DNA of 64,000 nt, taken from the NCBI GenBank assembly GCA_037176845.1, contig JAYKXP010000017.1, positions 310,001 through 374,000 of the forward strand. Direction: 5' to 3'. This DNA is from Paramarasmius palmivorus (taxonomy: Eukaryota > Basidiomycota > Agaricomycetes > Agaricales > Marasmiaceae). Position 1 is the first letter of the stretch. Each line of letters starts with the position of its first letter. This document shows positions 23,631-34,030 of the stretch, in pieces. The notes beneath the pieces were generated by a model. The model saw only the letters and a program-made list of their open reading frames with translations. It made no database searches and was not told the origin of the DNA. The position numbers and the translations under genes are program-made.

Positions 23631-25167
23631 GGTAGGGTAAACTTAAGTTGCATTGAAGACGACTCAAGCCGCGTTTTAAGCAAACCCACTGAACGCCACT
23701 AATGCTAGGAGGTACAAAATTGACCCATATACAGGGGTTGGGATCGTGGGGTAGCATTCATGATCAGGCAAGCGATCATCGGTAAAGCCAAGCTCAGGTT
23801 CGTGGAACGGTAGTTCCTGGAGTCAGACATAGTCCTGCTGAGATAGACACGAATGACTGAAATATACGAGAGCTGCGAATTGAAATTCTGTAAGATAACA
23901 GAGACAATAGAGCCAATTTTCGACGAACCACAGCGGTTTAGGAGCTCTGCTTTCACGAGATATTGCATCAGGGGCTCCAGGTCCCGCGGAAAGGAACAGA
24001 AAGGTAGATCCGATGAAATAAAACTAGGCGCGGTAAATTGCGTGGCTGCAGGACTCTGGAAAGATACTTTGCGAATGAACCTGGTCCTGTGGGGACCAGA
24101 ATAGATTTAGATGATGATGTTGGAAACACGTCGTTCATCCTGCACTTCATTGTAAGCGTTATATGATGTTCTAGGAATATCAAACTTGCGGATCGCACCA
24201 TGACGGTCACCTGAATCCGTAGCTTGCAATGCCGCTCACTCGCTGTCGGAACAGCACTCTTTGATGCCAGCATAGGTGATATTCTGCCAGTGGGCCCATT
24301 CTTGGACCAATTGTACATGTCAGGGGATCTGGGGTGTGAGAAACGTTCCTTCCCACAATTGATCGGTCACTTGGACTCCTTGGACTGATATTTCTTCCAG
24401 GATATCATGGTTCTGGGGTACACGATCGTCCCTAATTGAGTTCTTGTCTGCTGGGATAGTCAGGGTCAGAGCAAGACTAAACATTAACGAAAGTTACCAA
24501 ACTCACCCAACGTTTACCAGCCCAGTACAGGTGATGGTTGGTACGTTGACAACAAGGTCAAGTTGAAGTGACGAATCACGATTCGTTTCAACAAAATCTT
24601 TCTCACGTGCCGGTGGCAGTGCTCAGCGCTCCGTTAAACACTTAAGCGCTTGGCGCTTGGTGTGACAGAAGGGGAGCGGAGAGTGATCACGCGTAAAAGC
24701 ATTTCCTCGAGATTCGAGAAGAATATTATATGATAGTGATTATGGGTTTTACTGTGTGAGTATAACTCTTATGCTACCCATGACAGAATAGAGGCTTAAG
24801 TTTTTGAGTTTTTGAGTACCTCTCCTGTGAACGCCCGGCGCGGGCCCTAGCTACATGACCTGGTCGTGCACACTTTAACGCTATGTACTCGTCAAAAAAG
24901 AGAAGGGGAGCGGGCGATAGAATTTAGAACTTGATCAAGATCCCCTGTCATCATCACGAGTGATCGCTTGTGCAAAGAACGTGTCTGATTCCTTTGGAAA
25001 TAGCCCTTTTGTACTCTAACAGAATTATCATAGAAAATATGTTTATGAAGGAAGTAGTTACTCCCCCGGTAAATCGATAGTTGGGGAGGCAGGCGATGAA
25101 GTTAGTGGGATGAGCTCCCGGGATGAAAGTCAATGGTGGCAAGATCTCAAAGACGCTACCATCCACT
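23631..25167. other. Intergenic, about 1.5 kb, possibly holding a decayed minus-strand gene
   Basis: The right part (24.6-25.1 kb) is plain non-coding sequence with small direct repeats, such as the tandem TTTTTGAG near 24800 and AAGGGGAGCG at about 24669 and 24903. The left part contains open minus-strand frames, described separately. Confidence 0.5.
23676..24023 (-). pseudogene. Possible gene remnant with an in-frame stop
   Basis: From a possible acceptor at 24024-24025, one minus-strand frame stays open for about 116 codons to TAA 23676-23678, apart from one TGA at 23823-23825. It has protein-like, partly membrane-like composition (WFVENWLYCLCYLTEFQFAALVYF; YGSILYLLALVAFSGFA). A second frame is also open across much of the same stretch, so frame choice is ambiguous. 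Short coding-like pieces with donor sites also occur upstream at about 24230-24540. I do not recognise the family. It could be a broken gene, or chance. Confidence 0.22.
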
Positions 25168-26760
25168 TCAAACTTTTGAGGAATAGTTACGATCGCGTTC
25201 GCTCAATTGATGTTCAACATCCACCTAAATAGACCCGCTCCTATCAACACGATGTACGTCTTTAAAGCAGAGAATAAACTCACCTGTACTTTGACCCCGC
25301 TATACACGTCCTCGTTGACGTTGTATGGCCCATTCCTCAGTCGGTTGAGAGGTATGTTGATCCCAGATTGCGCTGCTGGTGCGAGGGAAGGATGAGGGGC
25401 ACTGTTGCTCGAGAAGTTGGCATTGCTTGAGCCTGTCCCCTCTCCTGAAGCCCGAAGGTTCAAGACTAGCCGACAACAAAGGACTTGTGATAGTACCAAG
25501 GCGAGATAGCCTGTGATTGATTGTGAGCACTTTACGCAACACCGTGTGCGCAGAGATGACGAACTATTGATGTTTTGGATATTTGCATTGCTTTGGAACA
25601 TAAATGCGGCCTGATAGTCGTGGTTAGCAAAACCGGTGAATCTACTGAGGAACGATCTCACGTTTAGAATATTGACCGACGCGACAGCCTATTGAAGGGC
25701 GTTAGAATTAATGTCCAATTTCATGTAACAGTCAAACATACAATAAAGTAGCCAATTCCTTCTCGCAGGAATATCTTCATAATCGGATGCTGAGCCGACA
25801 CACCGATGCTCTTAAGACGGAAGGCCTAAGCAAAAGAAACTGTCAGGGGAGCGTCCTGTTACAAACGTGTCCAACTTGACCTTGTAGACGGTCAAAAATG
25901 TGCAAATCAAGTCGTAGCAGAGGGGGGCCAGCCAGAACCCTGTTAGTTGATAAACCGTGGAATTTTGAAAGGCGAAGGAGAGGTATATGGACACACCTGA
26001 AACGATGTGCTTGCCCGGCGCATCGGATGCCGTGCAAGGAGCTTCAGGAAATACCTGAGGCGTTTGATGGACGCCAACGATAGCCACATAGAGAAGAAAT
26101 CCGGTTTCTCCCACCAATAGCGTGGCCAAAACTATCCCAATGACTGGCTGTTTCCCGAGGAACGCGTAGGTCCTCACCGCCAAAATTGCCTCTGTTAAGC
26201 CGATTAAGTTGAAAACAGAAGTACGTCTGCATAACATGTATTTACCTGAACCGAGGGTCACCCACATGCAAGTCGCGGCAATCAAGTAATGGCTAAGTTG
26301 ATTAGTCTAAACTTAGTTCCACGAAAAGGCACCGGAGAACTCACAGCGTTTCACATTGTTGCACAGTGAAGTTTGCGTTGAACAGCCAGAGGTTCAGCGC
26401 AAAACACAAGAGACCATAATATCGCGTCCAAATGTATAGAATTTTCACAAGACCCCATTCCCGTTTCCAGATGTGTCTCCATTCCACTATGTGGTGTAAG
26501 CACGTATACCGCACCGAGTGTCGTGAGATATGAACTCACATCTTAGGCAAACCAACCAGTCCCAGACCGCGAGCGTCACCTAGAATATAGAGATACGTCA
26601 GTAAGAAAGACCTCGAAGCTATTATTTTTTTTACCATAGAGGATGTGTAGACTTGCAAAACATGGATGAGTCCAAGTGCCGTTGAGATGATTGCCGTATT
26701 GGCATCGTCTAGGCCAAGGGACTTTGCGGCAGCCTCGTTCGCTGCAGTGATCCCTGACAT
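25168..26760 (-). CDS. DUF6533-domain integral membrane protein
   Basis: This is an Agaricomycete membrane protein of unknown function, distinct from its DUF6534 neighbour. The start at 26760 gives MSGITAANEAAAKSLGLDD and a first helix. After splicing, the DUF6533 motif reads VTLAVWDWLVCLRLEWRHIW, then KREWGLVKILYIWTRYYGLLCFALN. Later exons add AILAVRTYAFLGKQPVIGIVL, a long extracellular loop and PLCYDLICTFLTVYKV. A Ser/Asn-rich tail follows. A last intron after GVKVQ joins VDVEHQLSERDRNYSSKV, with the stop at 25168-25170. The arginine-rich RTYAF motif and the loop order fit the family. The unspliced frame would end at MLNIN, which I consider less likely because both splice signals are good. 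I infer six or seven helices. Confidence 0.82.
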
Positions 26761-27558
26761 TACGAGGGGAGGGCAAAAGGTGGGCCCTGTGCTACAGCTC
26801 AATATGCCTTTTGTACCCTCGCAGAGTCGCACGGCGCACGCTACAATTTGCGATTTCCGAAAGACTTGGGTTTTGAATTTCATTTGATGCGACGGACCAT
26901 GCGGAGGTATCCATTAGAAGGGTTCCAAGGGGAATTGGCAAGGCGCGTGGCTTGGACACTACAGAGATGACATTGGTTGGACGCTGAAATAATCAACATG
27001 TTTCGTCTTGCCCATCTCTTGGTCTTGGTGAGAGCTACGCTTTGTTGGGGGTACATATGTGAGAGTTGTGGATTATGGAATGGTGCGAAAATCGCACACG
27101 ATAAACCTGCAAGCACGTAACTTGGTGTGTTTCCATGGAGTTCCGTAGCAACCATAGGCATACGGAGTTACGCATCTTGATGGCTCGTCAAACTTTTAGA
27201 ATTCCACTGAAGCCGGCGGCGATGGAAAATCCTAGAGTTTCGAAGATCTTCAAAGGCCGGAAGACATACTTAGCTCTCTGATAAAGTGGCACACAGCGTT
27301 GGTCTTCTGTCATTGCGTGAGATGTCTGACAGCCTGGACCAAGATGTAACTCTATAGTGCAGGGCTTTAGGCGTCCCTTCTGCATCCAGGCGGCGCGTCC
27401 GACAACCCGATCATTTTTTCCGATCTTGCGATATGATCAGAATTGTCAAGCCTAAAGCGACCCTGATAAAACCGGAGACATGAGGGATAGTCTGGGATAG
27501 TTCCTTACCTCTTATTAATCCATTCCCAATCTCTCTTCTCTTCTCTAAATTTTCAGCA
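26761..27558. other. Divergent intergenic region, 798 bp
   Basis: This region lies between the divergent DUF6533 and NmrA-like genes and should contain both promoters. The immediate upstream of the NmrA gene is pyrimidine-rich (27500-27558), a common core-promoter look in these fungi. I see no gene. Confidence 0.6.
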
Positions 27559-28684
27559 ATGGCTAAGCTCATCGCCGTCGTAGGTGCTACTGGACAGTAA
27601 GTTGTCAATTCCTTCTCTATTGTGAATGTTGTCATATGATCTACCAACAGACAAGGCAGCTCTGTTGTCGACTTCCTCCTGAAGGAGCCCACAAAGTTCA
27701 AAGTTCGCGGTCTTACACGCAACCCCAACTCTGAAGCATCAAAAGCCCTCGCTGCCAAAGGCGTCGAGGTGGTCAAAGCAGAACTTGACAACCTTGACGA
27801 AGTCACCGCTGCCTTTTCCGGTGCATGGGGTGTGTTTGGTGTTACGCAATTCTACGAGCATGGCTATGAGAAGGAGCAGCTTCATGGCAAGCACATCGTT
27901 GAAGCGGCGAAGGCGGCGAACGTGAAGCATATCGTATTCACGACAGTCGAAGGAAGAGAAGGAGAGTGCGGAGCTATTAGCTGGACTTCAAAGGCACAGA
28001 TTGAGGACAGAATCATCGAATCTGGAATCCCCTACACCTTTGTGTACATCCCGATGTACTACGAGAACTTCTGGACCAGTTTCTTCGCCCCCAGCTACGA
28101 CGAGGAAAAAGGTTTCACCTGGAACATTGCGTTCTTGCCCGACGTTCCCATCTTCGCCTTCTCCGTCGCAGACCTTGGTGCGTGGGTAGTGCCGGCTTTC
28201 AGTGAGCCCGAGCAATGGTCAGGTGCGTAACGTTATCACTACCTTCATTTCGCCTATCATCGCTTACTGACTGAGCCGCCGGTTTCTAGGAAAGAAGGTC
28301 AAGATTGTCGTTGAGTATCTCTCCATTCGTGACCTTGCGACCCAATTCAGCGAAGCTACTGGAGAAAAAGCTGGCCTTGGTCTGGAGCTCACTCGTGAGC
28401 AGTTCGAGGCATCTCGGTATGCTGATCACCCAGCCGCTGAGTTTATGTACCTTTCCTGGGAGTATGTTATCAGGGCGGGTCCGGACAGCGGAGTCAGGGT
28501 CAGTAGCAAATCCGTGGATTTCGCATTTTCGTGAGCTGATTTCCTTGGTTTCCAGAGCCTTGAGCAGACCCTATCAATATACCCGGAAGCCAAGAAATAT
28601 CGCGACTGGGTGAAAACAAGCCCGCTTGTGAAGAGCCTGGTCGAGAAACTGAAGTCTGAAGCTGCTGCAAAGAAGAATGCATAA
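27559..28684 (+). CDS. NmrA-like NAD(P)-binding oxidoreductase/regulator
   Basis: This is a Rossmann-fold protein of the atypical short-chain dehydrogenase NmrA/HSCARG group. Members act as NAD(P)H sensors or as isoflavone-reductase-like enzymes. There are four exons: 27559-27596, 27651-28222, 28290-28498 and 28556-28684, and all junctions keep frame. The N-terminus MAKLIAVVGATGQQGSSVV has the NmrA glycine motif GATGxxG. Further typical pieces are KFKVRGLTRNP, GVEVVKAELDN, GAWGVFGVTQFYE, HIVFTTVEG, IPYTFVYIPMYYENF and SVADLGAWVVPAF. The length is about 315 residues. The start is well placed after a pyrimidine-rich leader. No partner transcription factor is nearby, so I cannot say whether it is regulatory or catalytic. 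Confidence 0.9.
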
Positions 28685-28831
28685 ATATAGAATGCACTAT
28701 TTGTATCGTTTTAGTAGGAGTACATACCACATCGCTATCGTTGAGAAATTGATACCTTGTTCTACTTGATGGGACGCAAGGCCCAGCTGCAGTCTGTATG
28801 TGACGTTTAAGTGTCTTCACATATAACTACC

Positions 28832-29166
28832 ATGTCCTCCAAATCCTCCACAGCTGGTGCTACCGCTCAAGTACGCTGACCAACATACGTGTACTGACGA
28901 TGGTTCTACCAATTGAGTTTCATAGGATGGAAGCTGGAAATCGAAAGAACAAGCAGACGAAGCTCGATACATTCACGACAAGGTGCGTTTCTTTATCGTT
29001 TCATCCGGTCGCAGCATCCCAACCAAGAAAACAGGAACAAGCTCAACTAGCAGCCCTTCGAGAACAGCTTCAGAAAGACAAAGAAAAGGACCGCAATTTT
29101 GAGGGTGGTTTTGGTGGACAAGAAGATTTAGAAGATCGCTATGCGACGACGAGCGGAGAACATTGA
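28832..29166 (+). CDS. Small coiled-coil protein resembling mitochondrial ATPase inhibitor (IF1/INH1)
   Basis: This small three-exon gene (28832-28870, 28926-28982, 29035-29166) encodes about 75 residues. The spliced protein has GSWKSKEQADEARYIHDKEQ followed by AQLAALREQLQKDKEKD. That is the IATP pattern of a glycine, a K/E-rich segment, a conserved Y-I and then a charged coiled coil. IF1 proteins bind and stop the F1-ATPase when the matrix becomes acidic. Against this call, the N-terminus (MSSKSSTAGATAQ) is short and does not look like a strong mitochondrial presequence. The acidic C-terminal tail (EDLEDRYATTSGEH) is also not typical. It lies 147 bp downstream of the NmrA gene on the same strand. 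An uncharacterised coiled-coil protein is the alternative. Confidence 0.55.
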
Positions 29167-29611
29167 TGGACGTCTTGTCTGAAGTCTGATGACCTTTCGT
29201 TGTACTATAGTCGGCCTACAACCAAATACGACAATAAATGTATTTACTGCCCAAATAGTAGTAGTGCGCGTACATCGCGTACGACTGATGTGCATAATAT
29301 ACGAACGACGAGAAATAAAAGTCCAGATACCAAGAAAGTGTAGCGACTGTGTGAGTCCGTACGGTGCAGAGGTATGTACGCAAGGGTAGTCCGTTATTGC
29401 AAACAAACACTATGAATAAGAAAAAGAATGGGGTTGAAGAACTACACAACTTGTATCACCGATTTACGAACCCTTCCATTTACGGGACCAGATATACATT
29501 GATTTACTAAGGAGAATCCTGGGGATGCTATATGCTAATGAATAATCATGACCATGATAATAGTGTCGTGAGGGGGAAAAGTCAACGAAAGCGAGAACCA
29601 GAACCAAACAA
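29167..29611. other. Convergent intergenic region, 445 bp
   Basis: This lies between the 3-prime ends of the IF1-like gene and the GH5 gene, so it should be UTR and terminator sequence. It is AT-rich and has no coding signal. Confidence 0.6.
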
Positions 29612-32368
29612 TTACATCGGAGGAGCAGGTGTGATCTGAGGTTCTCTCGCCTCAAGCTCACGCTTCGAGCCACCACATAATGGATTCGGCACCGCCGCAT
29701 TCGATCCCACCCATGGGTCTAGGTAGTTGCACCCGGCAACTGGGACCATCATACCAGCTTGATCACCTGAATCAGCCCAACCATTACCAGGATCGACAGT
29801 CTTGGTTGCCTTCAAACCGGAATAGGTGAGAGTACCGCCCGTTAGTGTAGGAACGGCTCCGGTAGGGGTGTAGGTTGGGACAGCAGTTGCAGCACCACCG
29901 CCGCTGATCGTCGCAGGAGGCCAAGGATAAGCTCCGGTATCAGCATTAGCACCGCCAGTTTCGATAGCACCGGTGAAGGGCGCAGTGTTGCTGCAGAAAC
30001 CATCGGCCTCACGAGGATCCTTAGGCATCCAATCGTTCTCGAGACCTAATTGATATGACCATGCTGGCGACTCCACCTTGCCAGACTCCGTCGAGTTGCC
30101 GATCTTCCATGTCCAGAAGAAGTAATTCTATCATCAATAGAAGCATCGTCAGCTAGTGTCGAAGTTGACGATGCAAGATGTTTTCTCACCTGGAGCCCAT
30201 CCATGCTGGCCAGTGCAAAGTCTTTCAGGCCCTTCTTCGTGTTGGCATCAAACTTGGTCCAGTCAGTCCATTGCGAGCAGTCGCCAACCCGTTGGAACGA
30301 CGAGTCAGCGACGAAGGTGCCTTCGTATCGAATACCCTGGCCGACACCATTGACCCAAAGACCGCAATCGTTGATGGCGTTACTAAACTCTCCAGCACTC
30401 GTCATACCGAAAGCGGCCATGGATTTGTTGACATCTCCACCCCAGCCACATGGTGATCCGGTCCGTGTCTCCCATCCCTCGGTAGATTGTCCACCGAATG
30501 CAATGTACGGGTGCGAGTCCAAGATCATTCGATCACCACCACGCAAGAACCCAGACCAGTCGTCTCGGGACAAGAAAGCATCATGGAAAGAGATCCAAGC
30601 ACCTTCACCAATTCCAGTGATCTCTCGGACGATCTTGTAAGCTTCGGCGTAGCTGGACAAAGACCATTAGAGAATAAACCTTTTCAAATGGGACGAAGTA
30701 CTCACAAAGCCATTACTTGCGAGTTTCCTGCGAAAACGGCTCGGGGCTCGTTGATGATACCAAACATGGTCACCACGTCGCGATACTGAGGTTGAGATAT
30801 AAACTCGGCAAGGATACGAATGTAGTCCAAGGTACGTTGAGCGTTAGCCAAACCCATAGGACCGACAAGCCAGTTCATATCTCCGAGTTTACCAGAATGG
30901 TTCCATCCGTTCTGGCTACCTGGCACTGCGTGAAGGTCGAGGTTGATGCGGATACCATACTTGCGAGCCCATCCAATAGCCTTGAGGAAGTACCTAGAGA
31001 AAGAACTCAGTACCCAGCCAAGACAAACCGGAAGGTGGCTGCTTACTTCCACTGAGCCTTGGGGTAGAAAGGTTCGTTTTCGCGAACTTCGATGGCCCAG
31101 TATGGGAGAGGTAGACGAACGTAGTTGATGCCGGCACCGGCCATTTCAATGAAGTCTTTTTCCGTCTATAATGCACTTAGAGTCACGGAGTCTCACAGGT
31201 AAGAAAGACCTACAATAAAGGTGTTGTAGTGGTCCTCGAGGTCATCGAAAGAACCGGTCTTTGACTTGATAGCGGTATGGAGAGTGTATTCGTCGACAGG
31301 GGTTGGGGTGAAGTCTGCATATTTTTCAAAGAGCGCAGGGGCACTGAAGAAGGGGATTAGCGTTGATTCCACAATCTGACTAACGCAACTTGCATGAACT
31401 GTATGAAGCTACATCAGTAATCAGTGTGTCGTGATGTAACCTTTTCACTTACGGGTTCGATGGTCAACCAGCCTCCCAAATTAACACTAGGAGTTTGATG
31501 AGAATGAATGAAAGTTTTGGGTACGGTTCGAAACTTACCCTCTAATCCGAGTAACACCATAATTGAACGTCTGGTTCAGAGCAGGTGTCCAAGATTGTGC
31601 TTGTGCGCCATTGTTGAAGGGATCATTGACATCATAATACCAGTAACCACCAAAGGAATTAGTGTATTGCATTTTAGATCCATCTTCCAGCGTGACGTCG
31701 CTACCATCAGCACCGGTCACTGCGGCGAGGGTACCCTTGCCGCCATTCCCACTGTTACCCCCCGAGGACGACGAGTCATTCGAAGAGCTGTCGGCACTGG
31801 CGTTTTTGCTATTGGGTTTGACGACAGCAAAGTACACAGGAATGGCAATGGCGAGGATGAGGAGGATGGCGGCAACGATGATGGCAATTATAATGACCTT
31901 CCGCTTTGATTTTGGTGATGCATATGTAGCCCGCTTCTCCTCCATATATTTGGAACGACCTAATGGCGACATTGACACGCCTTGTTCACCATGAGGATCG
32001 TCACGATATTGACCATCATATGAGAGGGACTGTGGGTCACGAGAGTCGTTCAACGCGTATACAGATGAACTGTACTCCGAGTTACGACCGACAGAGGCGT
32101 AGTCCTGGTGTGATGAGGCATAGGAATCTCGAGCACTGTGGCCGCTTTCTTGATAGAGTGCGTGACCGAGGAAACGAGGTTGAGCAGCGCCTGCGGGGAG
32201 GCCAAGATCGTCACCGGGTAGGTCTGGGGTGTGGTTGCCGGGCGTATAAGATTGAGGAGGTGTATGGGTAAATGTGGCGCCTGGACCAGGAGAAGGAGGC
32301 ATGTCATGGTGCTCTAAAGGAAGGGGGTCGTAGGATACGTTGTCGGACGGTCTACTTTGGTGAGCCAT
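29612..32368 (-). CDS. Membrane-anchored GH5 (subfamily 9 type) glucan 1,3-beta-glucosidase
   Basis: This is an exo-beta-1,3-glucanase held at the cell surface as a type II membrane protein, like the fungal ExgD group, and acts on the fungus's own wall glucan. The start at 32368 gives MAHQSRPSDNVSYDPLPLEH and a cytosolic Pro/Ser/His-rich tail of about 155 residues. One membrane helix follows (VIIIAIIVAAILLILAIAIP), then a Ser/Asn/Gly linker and the catalytic domain. That domain includes the substrate-loop text SFGGYWYYDVNDPF, VNLGGWL across a splice, and the acid/base motif TMFGIINEPRA. The nucleophile motif is SAGEFSNAINDCGLWVNGVG, and WSYQLGLENDWMPKDPREA comes near the end. Stop is at 29612-29614. 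The length is about 800 residues. A longer reading from Met 32419 would add a hydrophobic leader, but the type II helix makes that unnecessary. Confidence 0.92.
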
Positions 32369-34030
32369 GGCGACTGTAGAGCTGAAAGGCAATAACAATG
32401 AGATTGAGAATACTAACATAAGCGATCCAGGGACATACCGCTATGGACTCGTCGTCTGAGGGAAGATGGTGGTCGAGAAGAAGAAAAGGTGAGAGAAAAA
32501 GGGATAAGAAACGAATTTGGCACTGCTCCAACATTTACACGATCCGGTTTGCACACATATTTGACTTTTTTGGAATTTCCTCTTTTCATTGGTTCCTCCT
32601 CCACCTGACTCTCTCACAGCCTTATTTGCTGCATTCTAGCTCTCATCTTGGCTTTGGATCCTGTGGTTCTCCCTTCGCAAAGCCCCCAATACTACCTCAA
32701 TTTTATCTTTTGCAGATTGATTGGTTCGGTTCGGTTCACAATTGGCACCCTGTATGTCGCCAAAATGTCCAGCGGGCTGTGCAAAACGTCGATCTAATTC
32801 TAATCCTTTTTTTCCTCCTCACTGCCTGGTGGCGGGAAGAACTTGTCCTTGAAACTTTTAAACCTCGTAACCGTATCTTCATCATCAACGTCTGCTCTTT
32901 GGTATCTCGTAACGATGCTACACTTGGTCGGAACGTCGTTGAACGTCTCAAATTTTCGGATTGACGCGGACCTGTCTTGTTACATGTTATACAACACGAC
33001 CTCGTGTCACTGTAGGGACAGACAAGCGAAGGGACAGCCAGCGCGACAGATATTTTTAAACCATCGCCGTCCAATGGCCTCGATTTCCGATGATAGGGCT
33101 TCTTTCTCCGTATTTTTTTGGTCCGTTAAAAGTTCTATACATGGAATCCTCCGTCGGGTTCGAACTTTGCCCATACCCCGATGCCTTCACTTGGTTTGAA
33201 GCCCCAGCGCTGTCGTTGGTATCGGACCTACATCAAGCCTTCAGGTCTTCCCGCCGTTAGAAATCGGTCAACCGTCGGCGAACAATGCAATCTGGGTTCG
33301 CCAGCATTTCCCACACGGCATCCAGCTGTTGTAACTCGCTCTCATATTGTCAAACCGTTTCCCTAATCTCGCCTCGGTTGCTATGGACTCATCGATCAGA
33401 CTATACCCAACAGCTCAGGTCCCAGAATAGCCCCTGTTCTTCGTCCCTCAAAATGTATTCAGACCATCCCGCTGCTCAAGCGCTCATCAGCCTCTATTGA
33501 GCCTCCTCAATTCATAGTATGCCGCTCAAAGCACCCATTAACCCTTTGCGAGATTCCCATCGACCTATTTGGATGTCCTACTATACACGCATGACCACTA
33601 CCCATACTATCGGATCTCCCTTTTTGCCAGCCTCTGGCCTCAAGGCTTTCTCACAACACATTTATGGCGCCCACACCCCGTTCTCCGTCATTTCTGTCAA
33701 CCGCGTTCCTACATCAGGCGCAGAACCCCCGTTAAACCTTCACCAAAGTGGCAGGCGTATCATTCACCAGGAAGGTTAGTCTACACTTACCTGCCTATTC
33801 GGTGCCGATGCGTTGTACTCGCAGAGAAGTAGTCTAGACCTCCATGCATATGTTCCGAGCTCGACGCGTGCGGATAGTGTGTGTATGTATAAACAGAGCT
33901 AATTATACAAACATCTATGTCAAGAACAAAACAGCAAGGACAAAAACTTATTTAAAGAAGATCGTAAGGCATCAACACTCATTTCACCACAATACCACGC
34001 AATCGACCAATCCCGGGGTAATGCGTCCGT
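32369..34030. other. Intergenic, about 1.66 kb
   Basis: The left part is the GH5 promoter and 5-prime UTR, and the right part is the 3-prime flank of VID21. Several plus-strand frames of 60-170 codons occur (for example 32443-32964 and 33519-33832), but none shows a known motif or a consistent exon chain. I therefore call no gene. Confidence 0.55.

Noticed and set aside
24630..24920. Short direct repeats (TTTTTGAG twice, AAGGGGAGCG twice)
   Set aside because: They are too short and too few to indicate a transposon or array, and no terminal repeats or target duplications were seen.
29464..29700. Minus-strand frame downstream of the GH5 stop
   Set aside because: It overlaps the last GH5 exon in another frame and otherwise lies in AT-rich 3-prime flanking sequence.
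33157..33167. GGTTCGAACTT, similar to a tRNA B box
   Set aside because: I could not find an A box or a cloverleaf with paired acceptor ends around it.
33361..33832. Overlapping plus-strand frames of 60-90 codons
   Set aside because: No frame joins into a longer protein by plausible splicing, and none shows a known motif. The region is C-rich, which keeps several frames open by chance.
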